64,000 bases of DNA, from contig CAWJKP010000005.1 in assembly GCA_963843465.1 (NCBI GenBank), positions 310,001-374,000 on the forward strand. The letters run 5' to 3'. The stretch is from CAWJKP01 sp963843465. Lineage in GTDB: Bacteria > Planctomycetota > Planctomycetia > Pirellulales > Thermoguttaceae. The notes under the pieces were generated by a model. It was given only the letters and a program-made list of their open reading frames with translations. It was not told the DNA's origin and ran no database searches. Position numbers and translations under genes: made by a program. Positions 16,641 through 25,809 of this stretch are shown here, one piece after another; position 1 is the stretch's first letter, and each line of letters begins with the position of its first letter.

Positions 16641-17432
16641 ATGTCTCAAGAACCGTTGATTGCTGTCTTCGTCGATTTCGAGAACCTCGCCTTGGGCGTC
16701 CGCGACATGCGCGCCAACGGCGGCGAAGAGTTCCAGATCTCCTTGGTCCTGAAGCGGCTTTTGGAAAAGGGCCGGCTGGTTTTCAAGCGGGCCTACTGCG
16801 ACTGGAGCAACTACCGCAACGCCGTCCGCGAGTTCCACTCCCAGGGCATCGAGCTGATCGATATCCCGCAAAGCAAGGCCAGCGGCAAGAACAGCGCGGA
16901 CATCCACATGGTCGTCGACGCCCTGGACCTCTGCTACGCCAAGACCCACATCGACATCTTCGCCCTGATCTCCGGCGATAGCGACTTCTCCCCCCTGGTC
17001 TCCAAGCTCAAGGAGAACAACAAGCGGGTGGTGGGCTGCGGCGTGAAGAGCTCGACCTCGAACCTGTTCATCGCCAACTGCGACGAGTTCATCTACTACG
17101 ACGACCTCGTCCGCAACGCGCAGAAATCCAAGCCGGTCCCGAAAAAGGGCGTGAAGAAAGCGGGGGATAAAGAGGTCGACAAGAAGCAGGAAGCCGTCGA
17201 CCGCCTGCTGGAGACCCTCCGCTCGCTCGAACAAGACTATGATCCGCTCTGGGGATCGATGGTCAAGCAGGCCATCCGCCGCGTCTGGCCGGCCTTCAAC
17301 GAGAGCTACTACGGCTACCGCAGCTTCTCCGAACTGCTGGAGGACGCCGAGCGGCTGGGCCTGATCCAGTTGGAGTACGACGAGGATCGCGGCAACTTCA
17401 AGGTCCGGTTGAAAAAGAACGGGCAGGGGTGA
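16641..17432 (+). CDS. NYN-domain ribonuclease with C-terminal LOTUS/OST-HTH domain
   Basis: A 263-residue protein of the PIN-like NYN family (LabA/DUF88). The N-terminal nuclease core shows the acidic metal-binding residues: VFVDFENLALG (Asp12, Glu14, Asn15), NSADIHMVVD near residue 85 and SGDSDFSPLV near residue 111. A lysine-rich linker (about 153-180) leads to a winged-helix OST-HTH/LOTUS module (DPLWGSMVKQAIRRVWPAFNESYYGYRSFSELL), an RNA-binding fold. Probable function is RNA processing or decay in the cytoplasm; targets are unknown. GGAGG lies 9 bases before the ATG. It is a single gene with no helicase or RNase neighbour. The architecture is common in bacteria and germ-line proteins. 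Confidence 0.88.
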   Translation: MSQEPLIAVFVDFENLALGVRDMRANGGEEFQISLVLKRLLEKGRLVFKRAYCDWSNYRNAVREFHSQGIELIDIPQSKASGKNSADIHMVVDALDLCYAKTHIDIFALISGDSDFSPLVSKLKENNKRVVGCGVKSSTSNLFIANCDEFIYYDDLVRNAQKSKPVPKKGVKKAGDKEVDKKQEAVDRLLETLRSLEQDYDPLWGSMVKQAIRRVWPAFNESYYGYRSFSELLEDAERLGLIQLEYDEDRGNFKVRLKKNGQG

Positions 17433-17469
17433 CAGCCCGAACGTCTCGGTGAAACGCGCCATGCACGAG

Positions 17470-17545
17470 AAGGGAATCACGAAAACCCGAAAGGACGAAA
17501 ACTCGAAAAGGGAAGACACGAAAGACGAAAACTCGAAGGGGAAGA
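17470..17545. repeat. Purine-rich repeat left of the GxxExxY gene
   Basis: Strings CGAAAACCCGAAAGGACGAA and AAGACGAAAACTCGAA repeat here. A complementary pyrimidine-rich string (CGGGTTTTCGTTTTTTCGGG) is found at about 17905-17932, on the other side of the GxxExxY gene, so the gene is bracketed by imperfect inverted repeats. Confidence 0.55.
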
Positions 17546-17572
17546 CACGTAGTTAACGATGGAAAGCCAGGA

Positions 17573-17880
17573 ATGGGATTCGAATTCGAGCCGCTCTCTC
17601 ATCGGATCATCGAGGCAGCCATCAATGTCCATCGAGAACTTGGCCGGGGTTCATCGAGTCGATCTATCACCGCGCGATGGAAGTCTCGCTGCGAAAAGCC
17701 GGATTGTCTTATGAGACGGAAAAACAGGTTCGGATCTGTTTCGCGGGCGTGGACGTAGGTTGCCATCGCCTTGATTTGGTGGTTGAGCGTGAGATCATCG
17801 TCGAGTTGAAGGCCGTCAAAGCGTTCGCAGACATTTTCTTCGTCAAGCTCAAGCTCAACGTAAAACGTGTCGTCGTCTAG
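17573..17880 (+). pseudogene. GxxExxY protein gene, frame-broken and C-terminally altered
   Basis: A remnant of the small GxxExxY family (about 125 residues, distantly PD-(D/E)XK-like). The N-terminus FEFEPLSHRIIEAAINVHRE is clear; then one C is missing near 17647, after HRELG. The other frame continues with FIESIYHRAMEVSLRKAGLS and VGCHRLDLVVEREIIVELKAV, holding the core D-x-V-x10-ELK motif. The end (FADIFFVKLKLNVKRVVV) lacks the usual helix and LLINF segment, so the C-terminal third is truncated or replaced. The frame break may be a sequencing indel, but the altered end suggests true decay. Function of the family is unknown. It is flanked by inverted AG/CT-rich repeats. Confidence 0.7.
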
Positions 17881-18043
17881 CGCTCTTCCCCACCCAGTCT
17901 GCTTTCGGGTTTTCGTTTTTTCGGGTTTTCGTGATTGGCTTCTCTTGTTGTTTTGGCATGACCTACCGGAACTTACGCCTGATTGACAGCGTCTCATGTG
18001 TTGACCAGGTCGCTCGAACGCCTACTTCTACAGGGGGTCCCCT

Positions 18044-21000
18044 ATGAAAACGATCCTTTCCCTGGTAGTCCTCTCGGCTCTCGCTGCTCCGCTGTTGGCC
18101 CAGACGGCGCCGCCGGCCTTGATGGTCGAGGACAGCGGCAAGTCGCGGCCGCTGGGATTGACGAAGCTCGATGTCCAGGTGCGGATCCACGGCTACGTGG
18201 CCGACACCGCCACCACGATGACCTTCCGCAACCCTTATCCTCGGGTGCTGGAGGGCGATCTCTACTTCCCGCTCCCCGAGGGCGCCACCATCAGCGGCTA
18301 CGCCCTGGACATCAACGGCCGGATGGTCGACGGCGTGGCCGTGGAGAAGCACAAGGGCCGCGAGGTGTTCGAGGCGGTCGTCCGGCAGGGCATCGACCCG
18401 GGCCTCATCGAGTGGACCAAGGGTAACAACTTCAAGACCCGGGTCTTCCCCATCCCCGCCGGCGGCACCCGCACGGTCCGCGTCGAGTACGTCTCCGAGC
18501 TGACCGGCAAGTTCGGCTCGCCCGAGTACCATCTGCCGCTGAACTATCCGGAGAAGATCGCCGAGTTCGCTTTGCGGATCGAGGTCCTGTGGCCGAACGC
18601 CAAGCCGAAGATCGAATCCTCCGGGCTGGCGGACCTGAACTTTGACCCATGGCACGAGGGCCTGCTGGGCCAGGCCCGGCGGAAAAATGTAGCATTGACC
18701 GGCGACCTGGTGCTCAAGCTCCGGGATTTCGCCAACGTGCTGGGCGAAAAGGAGACCGTCCTGGTGGAGAAGGCGGACGACGGGCAGGTCTATTTCGTGA
18801 TCCACGACTTCCCCGGCCATTTCCTCACGGTTCCCGAGGGCGGCCGGTCCGCGCCGCCTCCCAAGCATATCGTGCTCTTCTGGGATGCCTCCGGTTCCCG
18901 CGCCGGCGACCACGCCCGGGAGTTGGGACTGATCGAGGGCTACTTCGCCTCGCGGCGGTCGGACCCGGCGATCCGGGTGGACCTGGTGCTGTTGCGCAAC
19001 GCGGCCGGGCAGCCGAAGCCGTTCACCATTTCCGGCGGCGACGCCCGCGGGCTGATCGAGGAGCTCCGCCAGGTGCAGTACGACGGCGGTACGCAGCTTG
19101 GGGCCATCGCGCCCCAGCCCGGCGGTTCCCGGCCGGATCTCTATCTCTTGTTCTCCGACGGCATCTCCAACTTCGGTTCTGACGAGCCGGGCCGGATGGA
19201 TGCGCCGATCTACGCCTTCACCGCCGATCCCAAGGCCGACCATGCCTTTCTCCGCTACCTGGCCATGACCACCGGCGGGCAATACTTCAACTTGGCCACC
19301 CAGCGCGACGACGCGGTGATCGCCGCCCTGGGCCGGCCCATCTACTCCTTTCTGTCGGCCGAGACCGACGGCGAGGGCGCCACGGAGATCTTCCCCTCCA
19401 TGTCCCAGCCCGTCGGCGACCGCTTCACCCTGGTGGGGAAGCTCACCGGCGACGGAGCGCAGATCAGGTTGAACTATGGATACCAGGGGCACAAACCCCT
19501 GACCTCGTATTTCGGGGTGACCCGGCGGGAGGCTGTCGAGGGTACGCTCCTGCGGCGTCTCTGGGCCGAGAAGAAACTGGCCGAGCTGATGGTCTTCCAG
19601 AAGCGGAACGAGCCGGAGATCGTGGCCCTGGGCAAGCAATTCGGCATGGTCACGCCCTACACGTCGCTGATCGTGCTGGACAATCTGGAGCAGTACGTCG
19701 CCAACGAGATCGCCCCGCCCAAATCGCTGCCCGAGATCCGCGAGGAATACCTGCGGCGGATCGACACGGTCGAGTTCCAGAAGAAGAAACAAAAGGCCGA
19801 CAAGCTGGCGGCCGTGCTGGAGATGTGGCAGCAGCGGGTGGCCTGGTGGAACGGCCAGTACAAGTATCCCAAGGATCTGAAGTACAGCGGTGGCGAGAAC
19901 GAGGCGGCAGCGGCAACGCCGGCCCCCGCCCGGCCTATGGACGTGGCCGACGGGCCGGATCCCGGCGGGGCCGCGGGCGGGGTTGCTAGGAGGCTGTTCT
20001 CGGACGATCGTACCGCCGCCCCACGCCCTGCTGACATGCCCGCGCCCGCCGCGCGCCCCGCCGGCCCGCACGCACCCGCTGCCACTGCTGGCTTGCCCGG
20101 CAGTGCCGGCAGACCGGTTGGACAAGCCAACCATGGCGCCCCGGCGCCCGCCAGGGCGTCGGAGCAAAGACGTCTCCTAGCCGCCGAGGCCGCAAGAAGC
20201 AATGAGGGGCGGGAAGACGGTTATCTCGGTGCACTCCAGGATGCCGCTCCGGCGATGCTGGCCAGGGGGGGCGGGCATCAGGGGCAGCAGGCGATGCAGC
20301 AGCAGTTAAAGCAGGCCGGCGAAGGGGAGCAGGGCCGTGAGCCGGGGATCGTCATCAAGGCATGGGACCCGGACACGCCTTACCTGAAGCAGCTCAAGGC
20401 GGCCGACCCCAAGAAGGCCCGGGAGGTCTACTACCAGAATCGCCGCCAGTACGGCGGCTCGCCGGCCTTCTTCCTCGACTGCGCCGACTACTTCCTGGCC
20501 CATCACCAGCCGGAGATGGCCTTGCAGGTGCTCAGCAACATCGCCGAGCTCCAGTTGGAAGACGCCGCGCTGGTCCGCATTCTCGGTCATCGCCTGGAGC
20601 AGTTGGGCTACCTCGACCTGGCCGTGACGACCTTCGAGCAGGTGCTGGCCATGCGGCCCGAGGAGCCGCAGTCGTACCGCGACCTGGCGCTGGTGCTGGC
20701 CCGCCGGGCGGACGAGCGATCCACACTAGCCCGAAGCGCAAGCGAGGGACCAACGGCACTGAAGTCGCCGCCGGCCAAGGGCGGCTCGACTTCGCCCGTA
20801 GGACGGATTGCCAATCCGTCGGTAAATCGTGGACGGATTAGCAATCCGTCCTACCGCGAGGACTATGATCGGGCCTTGGGCCTGCTGAACCGGGTGATCC
20901 TCGGCACTTGGGACGCGCGATTCCCCGAGATCGAATTGTTCGCCGTCGAGGAGGCCAACCAGATGCTCGCCAAGGCCAAGGCCGTGGGCGTCAGCGGCAT

Positions 21001-21397
21001 CCCTTTGGATCCCCGGCTGATCCAACTCCTGGACGTCGATATCCGCATCGTGATGACTTGGCACGCCGACAATACGGACATCGACCTCTGGGTCACCGAG
21101 CCCTCGGGCGAGAAGGCCTACTACGCTCATAACCGCACGACCACCGGCGGCCTGGTGAGCTGCGATTTCACCGGCGGCTACGGGCCCGAGGAATACATGG
21201 TCCGCCGCGCGATGCACGGCATGTACAAGATCCAGAGCGACTATTTCGGCAGCCGCGCCACGCAGTTGTTGGGCCCGATCACCGTCCAGGTCGACGTCTT
21301 CACGAACTACGGCCGGCCCAACCAGAAGCACAAGTCGCTTACCGTCCGCCTGGCCGAGCAGAAGCAGAACATCGCCATTGGCGAGATCGAGTTCTAG
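18044..21397 (+). CDS. Secreted VIT-vWA protein with tetratricopeptide-like region and C-terminal DUF2135
   Basis: A 1117-residue exported protein. Signal peptide: residues 1-19 (ILSLVVLSALAAPLLA). A VIT domain covers about 35-160 (ADTATTMTFRNPYPRVLEGD, FPLPEGATISGYALDINGR). A von Willebrand A domain spans about 272-430; its metal site DASGS is present. A proline/alanine-rich linker (about 620-750) leads to helical repeat-like segments (about 770-895), then a DUF2135-like domain (MTWHADNTDIDLWVTEPSGE, about 1000-1100). At residues 896-937 two palindromic elements are translated: one gives LARSASEG, the other GRIANPSVNRGRISNPSY. Related inter-alpha-trypsin-inhibitor-like proteins sit in envelopes; the ligand is unknown. 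Start: first ATG with the signal peptide. Confidence 0.85.
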   Translation: MKTILSLVVLSALAAPLLAQTAPPALMVEDSGKSRPLGLTKLDVQVRIHGYVADTATTMTFRNPYPRVLEGDLYFPLPEGATISGYALDINGRMVDGVAVEKHKGREVFEAVVRQGIDPGLIEWTKGNNFKTRVFPIPAGGTRTVRVEYVSELTGKFGSPEYHLPLNYPEKIAEFALRIEVLWPNAKPKIESSGLADLNFDPWHEGLLGQARRKNVALTGDLVLKLRDFANVLGEKETVLVEKADDGQVYFVIHDFPGHFLTVPEGGRSAPPPKHIVLFWDASGSRAGDHARELGLIEGYFASRRSDPAIRVDLVLLRNAAGQPKPFTISGGDARGLIEELRQVQYDGGTQLGAIAPQPGGSRPDLYLLFSDGISNFGSDEPGRMDAPIYAFTADPKADHAFLRYLAMTTGGQYFNLATQRDDAVIAALGRPIYSFLSAETDGEGATEIFPSMSQPVGDRFTLVGKLTGDGAQIRLNYGYQGHKPLTSYFGVTRREAVEGTLLRRLWAEKKLAELMVFQKRNEPEIVALGKQFGMVTPYTSLIVLDNLEQYVANEIAPPKSLPEIREEYLRRIDTVEFQKKKQKADKLAAVLEMWQQRVAWWNGQYKYPKDLKYSGGENEAAAATPAPARPMDVADGPDPGGAAGGVARRLFSDDRTAAPRPADMPAPAARPAGPHAPAATAGLPGSAGRPVGQANHGAPAPARASEQRRLLAAEAARSNEGREDGYLGALQDAAPAMLARGGGHQGQQAMQQQLKQAGEGEQGREPGIVIKAWDPDTPYLKQLKAADPKKAREVYYQNRRQYGGSPAFFLDCADYFLAHHQPEMALQVLSNIAELQLEDAALVRILGHRLEQLGYLDLAVTTFEQVLAMRPEEPQSYRDLALVLARRADERSTLARSASEGPTALKSPPAKGGSTSPVGRIANPSVNRGRISNPSYREDYDRALGLLNRVILGTWDARFPEIELFAVEEANQMLAKAKAVGVSGIPLDPRLIQLLDVDIRIVMTWHADNTDIDLWVTEPSGEKAYYAHNRTTTGGLVSCDFTGGYGPEEYMVRRAMHGMYKIQSDYFGSRATQLLGPITVQVDVFTNYGRPNQKHKSLTVRLAEQKQNIAIGEIEF
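20729..20854. repeat. Palindromic elements F (partial) and A inside the VIT-vWA gene
   Basis: At about 20729-20762 half of a family F element (CCCGAAGCGCAAGCGAGGG type) is present. At 20798-20854 a complete two-unit family A element follows, bounded by GTAG and CTAC. Both are in frame and open, splitting a helical region between ALVLARRADE and REDYDRALGLLNR, which would otherwise join as one repeat helix pair. Confidence 0.85.
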
Positions 21398-24102
21398 CGC
21401 TTCACCTCGTAGTAATAGGTCGCGTAGCGGCCATCGATGGTGAAGCGGTTGCCCTCCCGGGCAACGTCCTTGTCGGTGGGCACGCCGTAAATGTCCACGG
21501 CCTTCACCGACGTGAGCGGCAAGCCGGGGAAGGTCAGCTCCGCCTGGACGGGCTCCATCAACAGGGGCGGACGGCCGGCGTCGAGCAACTGGCTGCCGTC
21601 GGCGTTGTAGCGGGCGCCCGTCTGGGAGTCGCGGGCCATGGCCGTGATCAGGATCTGTTTCGACTCGACCAGCGGCTGGTCGTCCAGGGGCGTGAAGAGC
21701 AGGCTCACAAAGGGCGTGATCACCCGTACCCGAACGCCCGGCAGGTTGTAGGACGCGCCGCCGGCAAAGCCGACGAGGCCCTGGGTCTTGGGGGTGTGGA
21801 TGGCCACGACCCGGCGGCCGTAGTGCCAGGAGAGCTGGCCCGTCATGCTGCGGACGATCTTGCGCTGGCGGTCCCAATACTTGCTCCAGTCGACGGCCGT
21901 CGAAGGCTGTTGGGAGTCGGCGATCTTGGTCGTCACGCGGCCGATGGCCAGCACTTCCTTGGGCGTGGCCAGGTTGCCTCGCAGCTCCTTTTGATCGTAG
22001 CCGCCGCCGGTGAAGTCCTGGTTCAAGGCGTCGATGCCCCGGAAGATCTCGTCGGGCTTCAACCGCCGGGCGGCCGCCAGCGGGGCTTCCTCGACGTGCC
22101 CACGGTAGACGGCGAAGGCGAGGGCGGGGAACTGGCCGAGGTAGTGCGGCGTCTCGGTAACATAAGAGCTCATGTCGGGCCAACCGCCGCCGATCCGCGG
22201 CCGGCCGCCGGCGAACTGGTAGGAGGCGTCCCAGCCTTGCAACCCCATGCCGTAGAAGGCCAGCAAGGGCGCGGCCTCGGCCTTCCACTGGTTGGGCGGC
22301 ATCTGGGTCCACTCGGTGACGATCATCGGCTTGTCTTCCACCTGGTAGAAGCCGGTGGCCAGCAGGTGCGAGCCGGGCTGGGCGAGGTGGGTGCCGTTGT
22401 CCACGCGGCCGGGCTTGATCCCGTGCCCGCCCGCCCCGCCGCCGAAATAGTTGTGGCGGTCGATGGCGTCCATGGCGTCATCGCACCAGAGGTTGGCCGG
22501 GTCGGACGCCGGCCCGCCGGACTGCCAGGCCGTGGAGACGGTGACGCCCTGGAAGCCCAACTCGCGGAGCTGCCGGCGGCGGTGGAGGTAGTAGTCGCGC
22601 TGGGTTTCGGCCAGGAAGCGGATGAAGTCGCCCGCCCGGGCCTTTTCGGCCTTGTTGAAGTGCGGCCCGTCGGCTTCCAGCTCCCAGGCGGCGTAGACGC
22701 CCAGGGCCGGATTGTGGAGCGAGTCGCCGGACCGCAAGCCGCGGCCCCAGGCCTTTTTCAGGGCCTCGTCGTCGGCGTAGCGCTTTTGCAGCCACCCCAT
22801 CCAATGCCGCTGAAGCAGGGCCGCGTGCTTGGGGAACTGGGGCTTGTCGGAGGCGATCTGGTTCAGCGGGGCGTGCCAGAAGATGCAGTCCTCGTTGTGG
22901 ACCTCGACGATCGCCAAGGCCGGGTCGTCCACGTAGCGCAGGCCCGTGTAGGGATTCTTGTGGACCAACAGCGTCTTCAGCCACTGCCACTCGGCCTCCT
23001 GGAGCTGCGGCATGACGTTTACCAGTCCCGAGGTGCTGCGGGCCCCGTCCTGCTCGGGCAACTCGCGGAAGAGATCCTCGGGGTAACCATCGTCGGCCGT
23101 GATCAGGTGTGGATAGAAGCATGACCAGGTCATATAGATGCCGTGCTTCTTAAGCGTGGCGAACCAGCGGTCCAGAACGTCGAGCCGCTGCGGGTCGAAC
23201 CGGCGATGGCCGCTTCCGGGGTCCCGCTGGAGCAGCCCGATCACGCCTTCCACCGGGTGCTGGCGGACCATGTTGATGCCGTACTTGGCATACAGCCGGG
23301 CCTGCTGGTCGCGGAGTTTCTCGGCGGTGGTCATCCCGGCGCAGATCCCCCAGAACTTGACTTTCCGGCCGCTCTGGGAGAAGACCAGGTCGGCCCCGCG
23401 GCGCTGGACGAAGCCGAACTGCCCGGCTGGCGCCGGCACCAGCCGGCTCATGTCGATGATCGACTCCTCGGAGAAGGGGTCGTCGTCGGGAAGCACGGGG
23501 AACCAGCTATCGGCCTTGCGGACCGCGGGCCCGGCGTCCGGCGACGGTTTCTCCGTGCCGGCGTCGACCGCGTCAGGTTTCCGGGTTCCGGCCGGGGCCC
23601 AGGGATAGTTGATCCAGCACATGCAATCGATGCCGCCATGATTGGCGATCTTCGACGAAGCGATGATCCGCACCGTGTGCTTGCCGGGCTTTAACGCGAA
23701 ACGGCCCACCTTGACCCAGCCGATGAAACGATGGTCGGGCTTGTCGACCAGGTTGATCTGCTCGCGGACGTTGCTGACCAGATCGATGGGGGTCTTCGCG
23801 CCGCCGTCCAGACGATAGTCGAGCGTGGCCAGGACGGGATTGCACCGCAGCCACCAGGTGTAGTGGCCGCCCTCCTTGATCGAAAAATCGTAGACGGCCT
23901 CGCCCGGGCCGTCCTGGGAGTAGTGCGAGAGCCAATTGCCGCCGGACAAGAGCGACTTGTTGACCCCGTCGTACCAGCCGTGTTTCTTGAAGGTATGGCT
24001 GGTGGCCGCTTCGCCCTCGAGCCAAACGGACTCCTTGGCCCGGATCGGCGACGCCACGATCGCGGCCAGGAGCAGTCCCAAGACGTAGGCGCGTTTCATC
24101 AT
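21394..24102 (-). CDS. Secreted clan-A-like glycoside hydrolase
   Basis: A 902-residue exported enzyme. Signal peptide: MMKRAYVLGLLLAAIVASPI. The N-terminal part (residues about 25-190) looks like a beta-sandwich carbohydrate-binding module (TWWLRCNPVLATLDYRLDGG). A (beta/alpha)8-type catalytic domain follows: KFWGICAGMTTAEKLRDQQA, YGINMVRQHPVEG and VEVHNEDCIFWH (likely acid/base Glu near 404), then MIVTEWTQMPPN (likely nucleophile Glu near 597). A beta-rich C-terminal domain ends the protein. The NE and TEW motifs fit GH5-like clan A hydrolases, but the exact family and substrate are not determined. ATG 24102 is preceded by GGGGAGG; a second ATG follows at once. Its stop region overlaps the convergent VIT-vWA stop by 4 bp. 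Confidence 0.75.
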   Translation of the reverse strand: MMKRAYVLGLLLAAIVASPIRAKESVWLEGEAATSHTFKKHGWYDGVNKSLLSGGNWLSHYSQDGPGEAVYDFSIKEGGHYTWWLRCNPVLATLDYRLDGGAKTPIDLVSNVREQINLVDKPDHRFIGWVKVGRFALKPGKHTVRIIASSKIANHGGIDCMCWINYPWAPAGTRKPDAVDAGTEKPSPDAGPAVRKADSWFPVLPDDDPFSEESIIDMSRLVPAPAGQFGFVQRRGADLVFSQSGRKVKFWGICAGMTTAEKLRDQQARLYAKYGINMVRQHPVEGVIGLLQRDPGSGHRRFDPQRLDVLDRWFATLKKHGIYMTWSCFYPHLITADDGYPEDLFRELPEQDGARSTSGLVNVMPQLQEAEWQWLKTLLVHKNPYTGLRYVDDPALAIVEVHNEDCIFWHAPLNQIASDKPQFPKHAALLQRHWMGWLQKRYADDEALKKAWGRGLRSGDSLHNPALGVYAAWELEADGPHFNKAEKARAGDFIRFLAETQRDYYLHRRRQLRELGFQGVTVSTAWQSGGPASDPANLWCDDAMDAIDRHNYFGGGAGGHGIKPGRVDNGTHLAQPGSHLLATGFYQVEDKPMIVTEWTQMPPNQWKAEAAPLLAFYGMGLQGWDASYQFAGGRPRIGGGWPDMSSYVTETPHYLGQFPALAFAVYRGHVEEAPLAAARRLKPDEIFRGIDALNQDFTGGGYDQKELRGNLATPKEVLAIGRVTTKIADSQQPSTAVDWSKYWDRQRKIVRSMTGQLSWHYGRRVVAIHTPKTQGLVGFAGGASYNLPGVRVRVITPFVSLLFTPLDDQPLVESKQILITAMARDSQTGARYNADGSQLLDAGRPPLLMEPVQAELTFPGLPLTSVKAVDIYGVPTDKDVAREGNRFTIDGRYATYYYEVKR

Positions 24103-24163
24103 CGCTGCCTCCCCAAGGTGCGGGTAATCGTTCGCAAGCCCCATTGTAATCGCGGGACGCGCT

Positions 24164-25480
24164 TCACGCACCGGCCGCCTCGTGGGCAAATCGGTAAAGG
24201 ATTTCCGCCGCCTGTTGGACTTGATCCAGCGCGATCCACTCGTCGGCGGTGTGGGCCTGTTGGATCGAGCCTGGCCCGAACACCACGGTGGGCACGCCGG
24301 CCGCGGCCAAAAAGGCGGCGTTGGTCGCGTAGGCGGCGCCGATCCTTTCCGAGCGTCCGCCCACCTCCCGCGCCACGGCCGCCAGCCGCCGCGAGAGCGG
24401 ACCGTTGTGCTCGTCCGAAAGCGCCGGGCCGTGCATGTAGGGGGGCTCCCACTGGAGCGGAAAGTTCTTCCCCAACTGTCCGGCCAGATTGTCGGCCAGG
24501 TGCTGCTGGACGGTCGCCAACGACTCGTCGGGCCGCAGCCGGCGATCGATCTCAATCGTCGCCCGGTCGGGGACCGTGTTGACGCTGGCGCCTCCGCGGA
24601 TCGTGCCCACGCTCAGCGAAGCGGGGCCGCAGAGAGGGTGAACCGGCCCGGCATCCAACTCCTGCTGGTACCGCTCCAGTTCCAAGAGCACCCGGGCCAT
24701 GCGGTAAATGGCATTGTCGCCGGACTGCGGCCGGGAACTGTGCGCTGCGCGGCCACGGGTATGAAGTCGCCAGCGGGCAACGCCCTTGTGAGCGACCACC
24801 ACGTCCAGCGACGTGGGCTCCGCGACGATCGCCGCGTCGGGCCGGCAGGAAAGGAGCGGCGAGTGAATAGGTGTCGGCGCTGCCGTAGGACGGATTGGTA
24901 ATCCGTCCCGCAGATCGGCCTCGTTGGCGGACGGATTAGCAATCCGTTGTGGGTAAGACGGATTGCCAATCCGTTGCTCGTAAGACGGATTGCCAATCCG
25001 TCCTACGAGTGCGGCAATGCCACTGAAGCCATACTCCTCGTTGACGGTGCAGGACATGACGATCGTCGGCCGCGACGAGGACGGCTCGTCGGCCAGCCGC
25101 AGCAGGGCCGTGATCATGGCGGCCATTCCGCCTTTGACGTTGCACGACCCGCGGCCGTACAGCCTTCCCTCCCGCAGCGAGGGGGTCCAGGGCTCGATGG
25201 TCATGCCGTCGGCGGGCACGGTGTCCTGATGGGCGTCGAAGAGGAGCAGGGGTCCGCCCGCCTCGGGAGGGGTTTTGCCGTCCAGCCGGGCAAACAGATT
25301 GTCCCGACCCGGCGCGACGGTCTGACGCTCGCAGGCCAGGCCCGCCCGCTGGAACTGTCCCTCGAGCCAATCGGTCAGCCGGGCCTCGCCGAACTCGGCG
25401 CCCAGCCCGGGGCCGCCCATAGGGTTGACGCTGGGAATCGAGATCAGATGGCTAAGGATTTCCTGGGAATCGACCTTCAT
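24164..25480 (-). CDS. M20-family metallopeptidase (ArgE/DapE/ACY1 type)
   Basis: A 438-residue zinc amidohydrolase. Motifs: LLFDAHQDTVP (metal His/Asp near residue 82), YGRGSCNVKGGMAAM, CTVNEEYGF (catalytic Glu pair near 148), VAEPTSLDVV, and AHTADEWI near the C-terminus carrying the last metal His. The lid domain starts at AHKGVARWRLHTRGRAAHSS. The substrate (acetyl-ornithine, succinyl-diaminopimelate or N-acyl amino acid) cannot be decided. Residues about 158-198 are encoded by a four-unit family A palindrome inserted just after EEYGFSGIAAL: VGRIGNPSYEQRIGNPSYPQ and on to RIANPS, then the shifted frame DGLPIRPT. The core still reads through. The gene is co-directional with the hydrolase below but 61 bp apart. 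Confidence 0.88.
   Translation of the reverse strand: MKVDSQEILSHLISIPSVNPMGGPGLGAEFGEARLTDWLEGQFQRAGLACERQTVAPGRDNLFARLDGKTPPEAGGPLLLFDAHQDTVPADGMTIEPWTPSLREGRLYGRGSCNVKGGMAAMITALLRLADEPSSSRPTIVMSCTVNEEYGFSGIAALVGRIGNPSYEQRIGNPSYPQRIANPSANEADLRDGLPIRPTAAPTPIHSPLLSCRPDAAIVAEPTSLDVVVAHKGVARWRLHTRGRAAHSSRPQSGDNAIYRMARVLLELERYQQELDAGPVHPLCGPASLSVGTIRGGASVNTVPDRATIEIDRRLRPDESLATVQQHLADNLAGQLGKNFPLQWEPPYMHGPALSDEHNGPLSRRLAAVAREVGGRSERIGAAYATNAAFLAAAGVPTVVFGPGSIQQAHTADEWIALDQVQQAAEILYRFAHEAAGA
24885..25006. repeat. Palindromic element family A, four units, inside the M20 gene
   Basis: Four tandem copies of the ACGGATTGCCAATCCGT core over 122 bp, starting GTAGG and ending CCTAC. The whole array is translated in the minus-strand peptidase frame. 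Three units read GRIGNPSY/RIANPS, and the fourth is phase-shifted to DGLPIRPT without introducing a stop. Confidence 0.88.
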
Positions 25481-25809
25481 AATTTTTCTGGACAGGTCAT
25501 TGAGAATCGCCGGGACTTGGACGATAATAAGAAGTGACTGAGCGAGGGGTTTCCCTCGCTCTCGCGCCCTTCGTAGGTCCCTGCCCCGCCTGCGAAGGGT
25601 GTTTTTTTGGGTCTTGGGCCTTAGGTCTTAGTAATCGTACCAAAGACCGGAGACCTCTTCCTCGGAAAAGTTCCCAGCCGTCGGAACTTCTCCGACCTCT
25701 CGCCTCGCTCGCCTGGTTGACCATCCGGGGTAAGGGTCCATAGAATGCTCTCGAAGCGTGGAGCCGGCAGCGGACCTGCCGGCGCGCCGGCCCTGGGAAG
25801 TTGGCTAGT
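25481..25809. other. Gap between the M20 gene and nuoA
   Basis: The divergent 329-bp gap holds a small hairpin (GAGCGAGGG/CCCTCGCTC, 25540-25561), an intrinsic terminator (25567-25608, listed separately), and a stretch of GGTCTTGGGCCTTAGGTC-type repeat (about 25610-25634, family N). The remainder, about 25640-25800, should contain the nuo operon promoter; no convincing -35/-10 pair could be singled out. Confidence 0.5.
25567..25608 (+). terminator. Rho-independent terminator upstream of the nuo operon
   Basis: An 11-bp stem (CCCTTCGTAGG / CCTGCGAAGGG, with one G-T type pair) and an 11-base loop are followed by TGTTTTTTT on the plus strand. No plus-strand gene ends nearby: the M20 gene runs the other way. 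It would therefore stop rightward readthrough into the nuo promoter region or act as a leader attenuator. Confidence 0.55.

Noticed and set aside
17963..20167. 734-codon minus-strand frame opposite the VIT-vWA gene
   Set aside because: Shadow of a GC-rich gene; the plus strand has signal peptide, VIT and vWA motifs.
24103..24555. 150-residue N-terminal extension of the glycoside hydrolase frame
   Set aside because: It overlaps the M20 gene in another frame and is not protein-like; the signal peptide at 24102 sets the start.
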